From: Erysipelotrichales bacterium
GTDB taxonomy: Bacteria > Bacillota_I > Bacilli_A > Erysipelotrichales > Erysipelotrichaceae
NCBI GenBank assembly: GCA_910576855.1
Contig: CAJTJP010000002.1
Coordinates: forward strand, 1-64,000
Direction: 5' to 3'
Length of the DNA stretch: 64,000 nt
A program made the position numbers and the translations under genes. The notes below the pieces were generated by a model. The model ran no database searches and had not been told where the DNA came from. It was given only the letters and a program-made list of their open reading frames with translations. Below, piece after piece: positions 19,832 through 28,663 of the stretch. Each line of letters starts with the position of its first letter. Position 1 is the first letter of the stretch.

Positions 19832-20028
19832 GAGATGTCGTCTTGCTTGGGTGATGGGTATGTTCAAACGCAAATCGAAAGGCTTATGAAGGGGGGATCG
19901 GGGGAGAAGCAGAGATATGAGTACTAAGAGAAAATCGATGTTTATCAGTTAATTCTTGATAAACAGGAACAAGAGGTAATATTTTAGTAATCGTATCCGC
20001 TTACATTAGGAAAATTCCTTATATTCCC

Positions 20029-20057
20029 TTGTTTGTGGACTTTGAATCAGTTATAAT
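20029..20057 (+). promoter_or_regulatory. Promoter of the purine permease
   Basis: TTGTTT, 17 bases, perfect TATAAT. The RNA start would be near 20064, giving an unusually long leader of about 210 bases. Confidence 0.7.
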
Positions 20058-20063
20058 AAAACG

Positions 20064-20273
20064 GACCGTTTTTTATAAAACGATTTTTTCGTTGTGAATT
20101 ATTTATTGTTGCATATGGTTATTGTGTGATTGTATCCGGATGCAAGGGAAAATAATGATTAATGATTCGTATGATAGCTCATCATAGGAAGGATAATATC
20201 ATAAATGAGGATCAATCATGGTTCGATAAGAGGCGTTTTATAAAAAGGGTGAGAGAGGAAAGAGGTATTTATT
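20064..20273 (+). other. Long structured 5' leader of the permease gene
   Basis: No gene is visible between 19832 and 20273. Several pairings are possible in the leader: TTGCAT at 20109 with ATGCAA at 20140, ATGAT/ATCAT at about 20170-20184, CTCAT with ATGAG around 20178 and 20205, and a long-range pair between TTTTATAAAACG near 20072 and CGTTTTATAAAA near 20233. The bases do not match the purine riboswitch core. It may be a regulatory leader of unknown type. Confidence 0.35.
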
Positions 20274-21596
20274 TTGGAAAAGTTCTTTAAGTTGAAAGAG
20301 AAGAATACGAATGTAAAGACTGAAATTATTGCCGGTATTACAACGTTCTTGGCAATGGCTTACATTCTTGGTGTGAATCCGATGATTTTAGGTGATTCCG
20401 GTATGGACGCACATTCGGTATTTATCGCTACTGCGGTATCTGCCGGTGTTGCATCTATTATCATGGGTTTGGTTGCGAATTATCCGGTTGCGTTGGCTCC
20501 GGGTATGGGAGTAAATGCACTGTTTACTTATACTGTCTGCTTAACGATGAAGTTTAGCTGGCAGGCGGCTTTAGCTGCAGTATTTGTTTCCGGTTTGTTT
20601 TTCTTATTGATTTCGGTTACGGGAATTCGTAAAATGATCATTAATGCGATTCCAAAGCAGCTTAAGCTTGCGATTGGTGCCGGTATCGGCTTCTTTATCG
20701 CATTTGTCGGTTTGAAAAATGCCGGTATTATTGTGGCAAATGAATCTACGTTTGTTGCATTGGGTGATTTTGCTGAGCCTACGGTGCTGTTGTCTTTGTT
20801 CGGTATTTTATTGACGTTGGCTCTTTTATGTAAAAAGGTTCCTGCGGCAGTGTTTATCGGTATGTTGGTAACGGCAGTTGTCGGTATTGCTTGCGGCTTT
20901 GCGGGTATCGAGGGTATGCCTGCGTTACCTGAGCAGTGGATTACTTTTGATATGAAAACGGAGACTGTCGGTGCGTTTGTGGACGGTTTCTCTGATTTGT
21001 TTGCGAATCCGGGTGCGGCTTTTGTGGCGATCTTCTCATTCTTATTTGTTGATTTCTTTGATACAGCGGGTACTTTGGTTGCGGTTGGTAATCGTACCGG
21101 TCTTGTAAATGAAGAAGGCGAATTAGAAAATGTCGAACGTGCGTTATTGGCTGACTCTGTCGGTACGGTTGTCGGTGCAGCTATGGGTACTTCGACTGTT
21201 ACTTCATTCGTTGAATCTACATCAGGAGTTGAGGTCGGCGGACGCACAGGTTTAACTGCGGTTACGACAGGTATTCTGTTCTTTGTTTCTGTATTGTTTT
21301 CGCCGGTTGTGTTGGCTGCAGTCACAAATGCAGTTACTGCCCCGGCATTGGTTGTTGTCGGTATCTTGATGGCGCAGCAGCTGGGCGGTGTTGATTGGGA
21401 TGATTTCGTATCTGCGGCAAGCGGTTTTGTAACGATCATTGTTATGATTTTGGGTTATTCAATTTCTAACGGTATCGCATTGGGCTTTATCACTTATGCA
21501 CTGACAATGGCTGCCAGCGGTAAGGCTAAAAAAGTCAGTCCGATCATTTGGGCATTGGTCGTTGTGTTTGTGTTGTATTTCGCCTTTTTGATTTAG
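20274..21596 (+). CDS. NCS2-family purine permease, AzgA/PbuG type
   Basis: The 440-residue protein has about 13 hydrophobic helices and the AzgA-subfamily marks: N-terminal TEIIAGITTFLAMAYIL, the VNPMIL segment, APGMGVNALFTYTVC, and VDFFDTAGTLVAVGNRTGL with the conserved Asp. Known members import hypoxanthine, guanine or adenine with protons across the cytoplasmic membrane. The start is TTG at 20274, supported by AAAGAGG eight bases upstream. The next gene is guaA, so purine salvage and GMP synthesis sit side by side, though separated by a strong terminator. Confidence 0.92.
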   Translation: MEKFFKLKEKNTNVKTEIIAGITTFLAMAYILGVNPMILGDSGMDAHSVFIATAVSAGVASIIMGLVANYPVALAPGMGVNALFTYTVCLTMKFSWQAALAAVFVSGLFFLLISVTGIRKMIINAIPKQLKLAIGAGIGFFIAFVGLKNAGIIVANESTFVALGDFAEPTVLLSLFGILLTLALLCKKVPAAVFIGMLVTAVVGIACGFAGIEGMPALPEQWITFDMKTETVGAFVDGFSDLFANPGAAFVAIFSFLFVDFFDTAGTLVAVGNRTGLVNEEGELENVERALLADSVGTVVGAAMGTSTVTSFVESTSGVEVGGRTGLTAVTTGILFFVSVLFSPVVLAAVTNAVTAPALVVVGILMAQQLGGVDWDDFVSAASGFVTIIVMILGYSISNGIALGFITYALTMAASGKAKKVSPIIWALVVVFVLYFAFLI

Positions 21597-21632
21597 TTCA
21601 CAGAGCGCGGAAGTTCTTAGAGGTTTTATATG

Positions 21633-21673
21633 GCAGAGGGTCATGGAGAAATCGTGGCTTTCTGCTTTTTTTT
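21633..21673 (+). terminator. Strong terminator of the permease gene
   Basis: A 14-pair stem begins GCAGAGGG and ends GGCTTTCTGC (G-U pairs allowed), followed by eight T. Confidence 0.88.
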
Positions 21674-21732
21674 GTTTTCTATTTAGTGAAAATAAGGTAT
21701 AATAACCTCATGAAATATGAGGAGGTAATTTC

Positions 21733-23274
21733 ATGGCTGATAAAATTGTAGTCTTGGATTTCGGGAGTCAATATAATCAATTAATTGCGCGTCGAATTCG
21801 TGAACTTCATGTGTATTCGGAGCTGCATCCGCATACGATGTCGCTTGCGGAGATTCAGGCGATGGGAGATGTGAAAGGTATTATTTTTTCAGGCGGTCCT
21901 AACAGTGTATATGATGAGGATGCCTTTAAGTGTGACCCAAATATTTTTACTTCAGGTATTCCGATTTTAGGTATTTGTTACGGCATGCAGATGACGCATT
22001 TTATGAACGGGGGCAGTGTGAAGGCGTGTGAGGCAAAGGAATACGGACGTAAGGAAATTACGGTGGATACGGATTGTCCGCTGTTCTACGGTTTGCCGAA
22101 GCAACAGGTCGTGTGGATGAGTCATGGGGATCAGGTCGATGGCTTAGCTCAGGGCTTTCATGGGGTTGCTTCCAGTGAGACCTGTGAGTTTGCGGCTACT
22201 GCCAATGAGGAACAGCAGATTTATACATTGCAGTTTCATCCGGAGGTAAGACATTCCGAATTCGGTAATGATATGTTGAAGAATTTTGTGTTTGAGATTT
22301 GCCATGCGAAGGCGGATTGGTCGATGCATAATTTTATTGATATGGAAATTGCGAAGATTCGTGAAACGGTCGGAAAGGATAAGGTATTGTTAGGGTTGTC
22401 CGGCGGTGTTGATTCTTCTGTAGTGGCGGCGTTATTGCATCAGGCAATCGGCGATCAGCTGATTTGTATGTTTATCGATCATGGCTTGCTGCGCAAAGGG
22501 GAAGGCGAAAGTGTAATGGAAACCTTTGGGCGCGAGATGAATATAAATTTAGTGAAAATCGATGCGAAGGAACGTTTTATGAGCAAGCTTGCCGGGGTTG
22601 TTGATCCGGAACAGAAACGCAAGATTATCGGTAATGAGTTTGTTTATACCTTTGATGAGGAAGTGAAGCAGCTTGTTGAGGGTGAGGATATTAAATGGTT
22701 GGCACAGGGTACTTTGTATACCGATGTGATTGAATCTGGGACTAAGACAGCACAGACGATCAAGTCGCATCATAATGTCGGCGGGTTGCCGAAGGATATG
22801 CAGTTTCAGCTGATTGAGCCGTTGAACACGCTGTTTAAGGATGAAGTCAGAGCGTTGGGAAGTGAGTTGGGCTTGCCTGACGAGATGGTATGGCGGCAGC
22901 CGTTCCCGGGTCCCGGTTTGGGTATCCGTATCCTTGGTGATATTACCGAAGAAAAGTTGGAGATAGTCAGAGAGTCCGATGCAATTTTGCGTGAGGAGAT
23001 TCGTAAGGCAGGGCTGCAGCGGGATATTTGGCAGTATTTTACAGCCTTAACAAATATGCGGTCGGTCGGTGTTATGGGCGATCAGCGTACCTATGATTAT
23101 GCGGTGGCGATTCGTGCTGTCACTTCAATTGACGGTATGACAGCGGATTGGGCGAGAATTCCGTTTGATGTGTTGGCAGTCATATCGAATCGGATCGTGA
23201 ACGAAGTAGCGCATGTGAATCGTGTGCTGTTGGATATTACGAGTAAACCTCCGGGAACGATTGAGTTCGAATAG
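21733..23274 (+). CDS. guaA: GMP synthase, glutamine-hydrolysing
   Basis: The 513 residues have the full GuaA order. An N-terminal class I glutamine amidotransferase comes first, with the nucleophile in LGICYGMQ and the catalytic His/Glu in [10 protein letters not shown]. Next is the ATP pyrophosphatase with the P-loop [10 protein letters not shown], and last the dimerisation domain ending KPPGTIEFE. It converts XMP to GMP using glutamine and ATP. GAGGAGG lies six bases before the ATG; a TATAAT box lies at 21698-21703 with a weak -35. The 3' end of guaA is a known integration target for some elements of the Tn5801/Tn916 kind, and accessory DNA does start soon after it here. Confidence 0.97.
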   Translation: MADKIVVLDFGSQYNQLIARRIRELHVYSELHPHTMSLAEIQAMGDVKGIIFSGGPNSVYDEDAFKCDPNIFTSGIPILGICYGMQMTHFMNGGSVKACEAKEYGRKEITVDTDCPLFYGLPKQQVVWMSHGDQVDGLAQGFHGVASSETCEFAATANEEQQIYTLQFHPEVRHSEFGNDMLKNFVFEICHAKADWSMHNFIDMEIAKIRETVGKDKVLLGLSGGVDSSVVAALLHQAIGDQLICMFIDHGLLRKGEGESVMETFGREMNINLVKIDAKERFMSKLAGVVDPEQKRKIIGNEFVYTFDEEVKQLVEGEDIKWLAQGTLYTDVIESGTKTAQTIKSHHNVGGLPKDMQFQLIEPLNTLFKDEVRALGSELGLPDEMVWRQPFPGPGLGIRILGDITEEKLEIVRESDAILREEIRKAGLQRDIWQYFTALTNMRSVGVMGDQRTYDYAVAIRAVTSIDGMTADWARIPFDVLAVISNRIVNEVAHVNRVLLDITSKPPGTIEFE

Positions 23275-23302
23275 TTAAATCAAAGTAAAGGAGCTATAAG
23301 GC

Positions 23303-23569
23303 ATGGGACTATTAGATAAATTACAGCAGGAATCATCAGTTTCTACAGCATCTGGGAATGAATACCAATATGTTGTTTTACAAGTTACATTGAAAGAGAA
23401 GTTCTTTGGAACAGGATCAGGAAATTTAACAGAGCTGGAAAAGGTAATCAACAATCAAGCAAAGAAAGGATATCGTTTACATACTATTTCAACCGCTAAC
23501 GGAGGAAGTAAGGGATTTGGCGGTGGTGATCGTATTCAGGCCACACTCGTGTTTGAAAAGATAGTATAA
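23303..23569 (+). CDS. DUF4177 domain protein
   Basis: An 88-residue protein. The segment from residue 20 on (YQYVVLQVTLKEKF, then LEKVINNQAKKGYRLHTIS) matches the small DUF4177 fold found as a stand-alone in many Bacillota. A GGAG ribosome site lies before the ATG and only 28 bases separate it from guaA, so it is probably co-transcribed with guaA. Its role is unknown. A terminator follows at 23617. Confidence 0.75.
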   Translation: MGLLDKLQQESSVSTASGNEYQYVVLQVTLKEKFFGTGSGNLTELEKVINNQAKKGYRLHTISTANGGSKGFGGGDRIQATLVFEKIV

Positions 23570-23616
23570 TATTGAGAATTTTCAAAAAAGATAAATAATA
23601 ATAAGAAAATAGGAAG

Positions 23617-23651
23617 AGTCCATAGTCTCCTTAGGGGTAATGGACTTTTTT
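23617..23651 (+). terminator. Terminator of guaA-DUF4177
   Basis: AGTCCAT pairs with ATGGACT, with an inner CTCC/GGGG pairing, then a T run. Confidence 0.8.
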
Positions 23652-23714
23652 CATCTTTTCTTAATTCCACTTTCATTTTACAATGAGCATCAAATCTATG
23701 TATAAAATTAGTAT

Positions 23715-23743
23715 TTGAAATAATTAGTAAATTATGGTATTCT
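23715..23743 (+). promoter_or_regulatory. Promoter of the lipoprotein operon
   Basis: TTGAAA, a 17-base spacer and TATTCT, about 34 bases before the AGGGGAG ribosome site. Confidence 0.6.
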
Positions 23744-23783
23744 ATTTCTAACAAAATACTAATCTATTTGCAAAGGGGAGTTT

Positions 23784-25439
23784 ATGAAAAAGTTTGCATA
23801 TATAATTTTTATAATCATTCTACTTTTAATAACCGGGTGTGGTGCAAAAATCAATTATCAGGTTGATGTCGATACTGAAGAGAGAACGATTCAGATAAAT
23901 ACGTCATTAGAAGTTGATGAATCTGATTATCAATACATAAAGGGCGGCAGAGATAAGCTTCTGTCTGTTATGCAAAAAGAGAAGCCGGATCATCTTGAAT
24001 TTTCTGTTGACCGGGATAATGAGAACAGATTTTTATTTTCATTTAACTTTAAAAGCTATGATGATTATTTATCAAAATATAAATCAATAACCGGTGAATC
24101 TTCTAAAAGTACCTTTGAAGTCGGAGAGTATTCCAAAGAATCGCCGTTTCAAGCATACCAAAATATTAAGTTTGAAGATGATTTATCTAATTTATTAAAC
24201 TGGTTAGAAGAGGCCTTAATAAATTCTGGAAGCGTAGAGAATGAACATAAAGATTCTCTTGTAAATAATCAAAATTATGAATTTATTTTTGATGATCAAA
24301 GCTATAGTTCAATTTCATATCAACATGAATATGAAGGTAAATCAATTATCCCGATTACAAAGAATAATATGAAAGTTGTCCTGAAAAAAGAAAATCGAGT
24401 AGACTTTTTAATGAGTCTTTACATTGATATGGATAAGGTTGGCGATTTGACAGATAATTTATCTTCTTATATGAAAGAAAGAGGAATAAATCTTCGATAT
24501 GAAGAAGTTCAATATGATGATAAAACTTGTATGAAATATGATATTCAAATGAATAATCTCGATTTATCTTCGGAAGAAGCAATTACAAAATTAAATTCCG
24601 TATTTGGTGAGGGGTTCGGTTACGGTCACTCTGAAAGTGTTACAAAAAAATCTTTTATAAAGGATGATAATCAACAAACACTAAATTTAGGACTTGATTT
24701 TCATTCATTGTTTGGGCTTGGAATCATCCATCCTGTGGAGATTGTAATAGATGTTGACGGAGTGGCTTTGGATGAAGAACAAGCAGTAAGCGAAAATATC
24801 AATATGCCGTTTACATTTAAAGAGTTAGATGATGGAAAAATTAATATTAATTTAAAAACAGCGTATACTTCTTATCATTTCATAACAATTACTATCTTCT
24901 TTCTTATTACTGTAGTAGCTATCGGCTGCTTATGGAAATATGGCTTTAAAAAAGTATATCATCAAATACGGGACATGGTTCAAATAGGATATCAAAAGCT
25001 CTTCCATATAAATCTCAATCATTTTTATGAAGAGGGATTAAGAATAAAAGGCAATGTGATAACAGGCGAATCATTTACAATACAGATCAGCAATATTAAT
25101 AAAATTCATTATGGATATCAACATGATATGATTGCATCTTTATACAAATATATAGGCATGGCTTTTGTAGGGTATATATTACAAATGTTTAATGATTTTA
25201 AAATAATAGGTTATACACTGATTATTATAGCTGTTTTATTAACTGTGATGGAGTTGAAACGGTGTTTTACAAAAGCTCTCTACATAAAATTGGCTTCGGG
25301 GAAAGAATATTCTATTGTTTTTAAAGAACAAGACAAAGCTGTTAAGACATATCACAAATTATTAGATATCGTTGAAAAACAAAATGAACTAGAAGACTTA
25401 GAGGAAGTATTTACATCTTTAGAAAGGTTGGATGATTAA
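23784..25439 (+). CDS. Lipoprotein with a C-terminal membrane/PH-like domain shared with the next gene
   Basis: The 551 residues start with a lipoprotein signal (hydrophobic 4-16, lipobox LITGC, Cys at 19). Residues about 20-365 are an extracellular, beta-rich domain opening with a strand pattern like LppM/DUF3153 lipoproteins. A membrane helix (about 367-387) leads to a cytosolic part. This has a beta segment (GLRIKGNVITGESFTIQIS, about 415-435), a two-helix membrane hairpin (about 445-490) and a short beta/helix tail (KLASGKEYSIVFK). The last unit resembles the N-terminal domain of the downstream protein. The AT-rich codon use differs from guaA, which suggests acquired DNA. The function is unknown; a surface-sensing role is an inference. 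Confidence 0.7.
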   Translation: MKKFAYIIFIIILLLITGCGAKINYQVDVDTEERTIQINTSLEVDESDYQYIKGGRDKLLSVMQKEKPDHLEFSVDRDNENRFLFSFNFKSYDDYLSKYKSITGESSKSTFEVGEYSKESPFQAYQNIKFEDDLSNLLNWLEEALINSGSVENEHKDSLVNNQNYEFIFDDQSYSSISYQHEYEGKSIIPITKNNMKVVLKKENRVDFLMSLYIDMDKVGDLTDNLSSYMKERGINLRYEEVQYDDKTCMKYDIQMNNLDLSSEEAITKLNSVFGEGFGYGHSESVTKKSFIKDDNQQTLNLGLDFHSLFGLGIIHPVEIVIDVDGVALDEEQAVSENINMPFTFKELDDGKININLKTAYTSYHFITITIFFLITVVAIGCLWKYGFKKVYHQIRDMVQIGYQKLFHINLNHFYEEGLRIKGNVITGESFTIQISNINKIHYGYQHDMIASLYKYIGMAFVGYILQMFNDFKIIGYTLIIIAVLLTVMELKRCFTKALYIKLASGKEYSIVFKEQDKAVKTYHKLLDIVEKQNELEDLEEVFTSLERLDD

Positions 25440-26232
25440 GATGATGAAACTTAAGATTTTTAAACAAGAGACATTGGTAATAGCCAACAGAGTGATTATT
25501 TCAAAAGATAATTTTATCCAAATAAGAAATATCACGCGTGTATGGCATGGCCGACCCGAAGTGAATGTTCCGATAGTTAATATTATTATTGCATTTTTGA
25601 TTGGGACAACGTTGATTAATACACCGTTTTCGGCTGTTGGATGGCTTATCACTATCGTGATTTTATCGATGGCTGCATATTATGTCTATCTTTTGTGTAA
25701 TCACTCATTAAATTTCGAGTTGTCTTCAGGTGAAGTTTATGCCTTTACATCGTTAGATTATGAGTTCATTAAACAGAGTTATGAAAAGGTTAAGGAGATA
25801 ATGGAGAATAAAGATATGAAAGAAGGAAAATACGAAATTAATTTTAATAGTTGTAAAATCGATATTGTAAAAGGCGACAATAATGAAATTTATAAGGGAA
25901 ACAATATAGTCGTTAATAAAGGCAATAATAGCATTTTACATGCTAATCAAACCGATAATAGTCAAGAATCTGTTGTTGATAGTTTTAATACGAGCACCGA
26001 AATCAATTATGAAATGATTGTCAAAGAGCTCAACATTCTTCTTCATTTACCTGAAGTTAAGTCACAAAAGCATGACTTAGAGATTATTCATGAGGCTCAA
26101 AAGAAAGCAGAAGAGAAAAATGCTGCCGGTCTTAAAGAAGCACTGAAAAGCTTAAGTCGTAAAACAGTGAAGTTGATCGAAATGAGTTCTTCATTGTTGA
26201 CAATCGCAGATTTTATAAAAGGTATTAAATAA
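25432..26232 (+). CDS. DUF6232-like membrane protein with beta-repeat and helical C-terminus
   Basis: The 266-residue protein overlaps the previous gene by eight bases (AAAGG before ATG at 25432; ATG at 25441 is an alternative). Residues 8-35 (VIANRVIISKDNFIQIRNI), two membrane helices (about 48-88) and LNFELSSGEVYAF form the same unit as the lipoprotein C-terminus. Then comes a short Asn/Gly beta ladder (KGDNNEIYKGNNIVVNKGNN, about 142-161) and a helical, charged C-terminal bundle (about 190-266). This helical end resembles small adaptor domains seen in effector proteins, but I cannot name it. The pair probably forms one membrane complex. Confidence 0.65.
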   Translation: MIKMMKLKIFKQETLVIANRVIISKDNFIQIRNITRVWHGRPEVNVPIVNIIIAFLIGTTLINTPFSAVGWLITIVILSMAAYYVYLLCNHSLNFELSSGEVYAFTSLDYEFIKQSYEKVKEIMENKDMKEGKYEINFNSCKIDIVKGDNNEIYKGNNIVVNKGNNSILHANQTDNSQESVVDSFNTSTEINYEMIVKELNILLHLPEVKSQKHDLEIIHEAQKKAEEKNAAGLKEALKSLSRKTVKLIEMSSSLLTIADFIKGIK

Positions 26233-26368
26233 GCTTTGATTTAATACAGAGTTAAATCATAAAGAAAGTACTGAATCAAATAATTAAGTAATCGCTCTTT
26301 CAACTTAACTTATACGCATCCTTTCACGATTATCGTATTAGGATAGTATCAAAATGGGCATAATAAAA

Positions 26369-26405
26369 TGCACCTCCATTATTTGTGTCCAAATTTTGGG
26401 GTGCA
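26369..26405 (-). terminator. Terminator of the DUF262 gene
   Basis: On the minus strand TGCACCCC pairs with GGAGGTGCA (one G-U) and an inner ATTTG/CAAAT forms a second stem. TTTTATTA follows. Confidence 0.65.
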
Positions 26406-26447
26406 CTTCATTCAGTAATGCCTTTTTGTTATGCTTATGTATGATTT

Positions 26448-28091
26448 TTACATTATTACATCGATATCATATTGTGATTTCATAAATTCAATCATTCTTT
26501 TTTTTCGATATTCAATGAATGCTTTATGATCTTTCCATTCACTACAAGACATTTCACTCGGAACAAAATTATATTCAGAAATATGAGATTTTGTATTTTC
26601 ATTTGAAAAGAAATCAAATGGATGAATGTTACTTTTCAGTAAATTAGTTTTACCAGCAACAGGCTGCAAATTCCAAAGAGTATCAACTTCATAATCGTTG
26701 GGACTATCTTTGAGTTTCAAAGGGAAAATATGGTCCAACTCCGGCTTATACCTTCCCGTTGTAGTTTCTTGTCTTATATACAAACGATTAGGAATCATTA
26801 CTTTCAAAGTAAACCAAACATTACACTCAAGTGTCTCTTTTCGTAATTCTATAACACGGTTTTTTTCTTTTGCTATTTCTTTTATTTCAGCAAGCGGGAA
26901 GTTTTCATCAAGAATTTTTCTTGTTGAGGCTTCAACAATTCCTTGGGTATTCCAATCGTTTGATTGAGAAAGAATAAAATACTGTTTCATTTTTATAACA
27001 TTGTCAGCGTTGATATTTAAAAATCGTTTACCTTGTTGATGATTACGATATGCATATACAACTAGAGGAAGCACAGCAAGCTTTCTAGATACTATTGAAC
27101 TGTTATTAATATTGAATGCTTTATAGAAAAATTCTCCGAAAAAGTCCTTTAATGGCTCACCAATTGAAGCTCCAATCTCTTTAAATTTTGTGATTTCTTC
27201 AGGTTTTACTTTTGACGCATCAACACGCGTTGTACCTTTTACAATAAGATTTATAAGTTGTAATATTTCGTTTGCGGAAAAAGAATATCCATTAGTAACT
27301 TCAAAAATCCACTTTGATATTTCAACAAGATTTTCTTCGAAAGATGGATCTGATTCCTTTATTTTTGAAAACAATAAATCAGCACCAGAGAGTGGTACTC
27401 CTCCGGTATTCAAACGTTGAAAGACATCATTTACTTTATCTTCATTCCAAGTTCTATCAATCGGAAAATAAGCCAAAGATTTTACGTCTGTTCCAACAAA
27501 CACTGACCAAAGCTTATCAAATCTTGTTTCAAAAAGAGTTTCTTCATCTTCCGTTAATGACGTTAATGTACCTTGAATCTTTTTTCTATAGCTTACTTTT
27601 TCGGCATCAGTCTTTGAAAAAAGAGCGGGTAGTTTTATGTATCCTGGATTATCTGTATTTTTATCAATAAATTTGAAACCGTAATCTTCATCAGTATCAT
27701 CAGTCATATATAAAAGATTATAAGCCAAGATTCTTTTATTTAGAGTGTATTTAAGACAAGAAAATAATGTTTGCAATCTTTGTTGACCATCATACACCAA
27801 CCATTTATCTGTTCTTTCCCAAAGTGATTTGTCGACAAGTGTGGCAATTTTACCATCTTCATACTCATTCATAAACTCTCTGTAAGGAACTTCTTTATCT
27901 GTGTTCCACACAATAAGAGTTCCTATTGGATAACCATTTAATATTGAGTCAAACAATTTACAAATATATTTTTCACTTTCGTATCTACTGCCCCATACAT
28001 ATGGTCGCTGAACAGCTGGCAAAAACCATCCGTTTGAATTGGCATTTATATTATTTACAGCTTCTTTAACTGATATTGTTTGAAATCCCAT
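26448..28091 (-). CDS. DUF262/HNH protein, GmrSD-type restriction enzyme homologue
   Basis: The 547 residues fit the fused GmrS-GmrD layout. The N-terminal ParB-like DUF262 domain shows VQRPYVWG (near residue 26), VYDGQQRLQTL (near 103) and FQRLNTGGVPLSG. The C-terminal HNH-type domain shows ELDHIFPLKL and NLQPV with NLLKSN. Known members cut DNA with modified bases or act as NTP-driven nucleases in phage defence (type IV restriction). The start at 28091 is set by AAAGGAGAG seven bases before the ATG. Translation of the 90 codons upstream belongs to a dead regulator gene. No partner subunit is nearby. Its activity is inferred from intact motifs. Confidence 0.82.
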   Translation of the reverse strand: MGFQTISVKEAVNNINANSNGWFLPAVQRPYVWGSRYESEKYICKLFDSILNGYPIGTLIVWNTDKEVPYREFMNEYEDGKIATLVDKSLWERTDKWLVYDGQQRLQTLFSCLKYTLNKRILAYNLLYMTDDTDEDYGFKFIDKNTDNPGYIKLPALFSKTDAEKVSYRKKIQGTLTSLTEDEETLFETRFDKLWSVFVGTDVKSLAYFPIDRTWNEDKVNDVFQRLNTGGVPLSGADLLFSKIKESDPSFEENLVEISKWIFEVTNGYSFSANEILQLINLIVKGTTRVDASKVKPEEITKFKEIGASIGEPLKDFFGEFFYKAFNINNSSIVSRKLAVLPLVVYAYRNHQQGKRFLNINADNVIKMKQYFILSQSNDWNTQGIVEASTRKILDENFPLAEIKEIAKEKNRVIELRKETLECNVWFTLKVMIPNRLYIRQETTTGRYKPELDHIFPLKLKDSPNDYEVDTLWNLQPVAGKTNLLKSNIHPFDFFSNENTKSHISEYNFVPSEMSCSEWKDHKAFIEYRKKRMIEFMKSQYDIDVIM

Positions 28092-28147
28092 ATGATATCT
28101 CTCCTTTAAACATATAGTTAGTGATTGTAAGTATTGATAAGCATTTT

Positions 28148-28543
28148 TATTTTTCAGGATAATTGTAACGCTAATTATCATATTTCTCTTTTGAAATTCT
28201 CCGTTTTTGAGCTTTTCCGCTTGCTTCTGCCAAGAAGAGAACATTTCAACCATAGTTATGTAATTTGCACTCACTCCCTTATCAAGACGAATACATACTT
28301 CATCAAAAAGCCTATCAATTCTTATGCCGTATATATCTTCTAGTGTAAAGAGCGTATGCATTAAACCGTCGTAACTGTCAATATCGGGAACAGTAAGAGG
28401 CTGAGCAGATATACCTATACTTCTTCGCGATTATTTGTTAAATATCCGCAGTCTTTTTTAGGAAAACCAACCTGAATACCAAGATACTTTTGGGTCATAC
28501 TTGTTAAATTTCTAAAGAAACGGATTCTTTCACCGATTGCCAT
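28148..28543 (-). pseudogene. Degraded HTH regulator with frameshifts and a nonsense codon
   Basis: From ATG at 28543 (GAAGG before it) the frame reads MAIGERIRFFRNLTSMTQKYLG, the start of a well-known Bacillota helix-turn-helix protein. It then loses the second half of the DNA-binding domain and hits TAG. A second frame resumes near 28390 with the family's middle part (GLMHTLFTLEDIYGIRID, then VCIRLDKG, then SSWQKQAEKLKNGE). A third frame gives YDN, a TAG where the family has Trp, then RYNYPEK and a stop at 28148. At least two frame changes and one nonsense codon show a real pseudogene, not a single sequencing error. It may once have controlled or accompanied the adjacent DUF262 gene. Confidence 0.8.
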
Positions 28544-28663
28544 CGTATTTCCTTCTAACTATCTGTTGATAATATATATTATACAGATACGCTTTTTGTG
28601 CGTCAATCTAACATAAGCATATAACGTTAATACGTTTTCGAAAACCACTTCACTTTACATAAT

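Noticed and set aside
20064-20273. Purine riboswitch before the permease
   Set aside because: I could not find the conserved three-way-junction core bases or the usual loop-loop pairs.
20528-21439. Long open frame on the minus strand inside the permease gene
   Set aside because: Its product is low-complexity Thr/Ala/Pro/Asn rich, as expected for the complement of membrane-helix codons, and it has no ribosome site.
23240-23280. guaA 3' end as the attachment site of the Tn916-type element
   Set aside because: The element begins about 6 kb further on and no second copy of the guaA tail was found at either edge.
28092-28361. N-terminal 90-codon extension of the DUF262 gene
   Set aside because: It is the relic of a different HTH regulator. 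The strong ribosome site lies at 28091.
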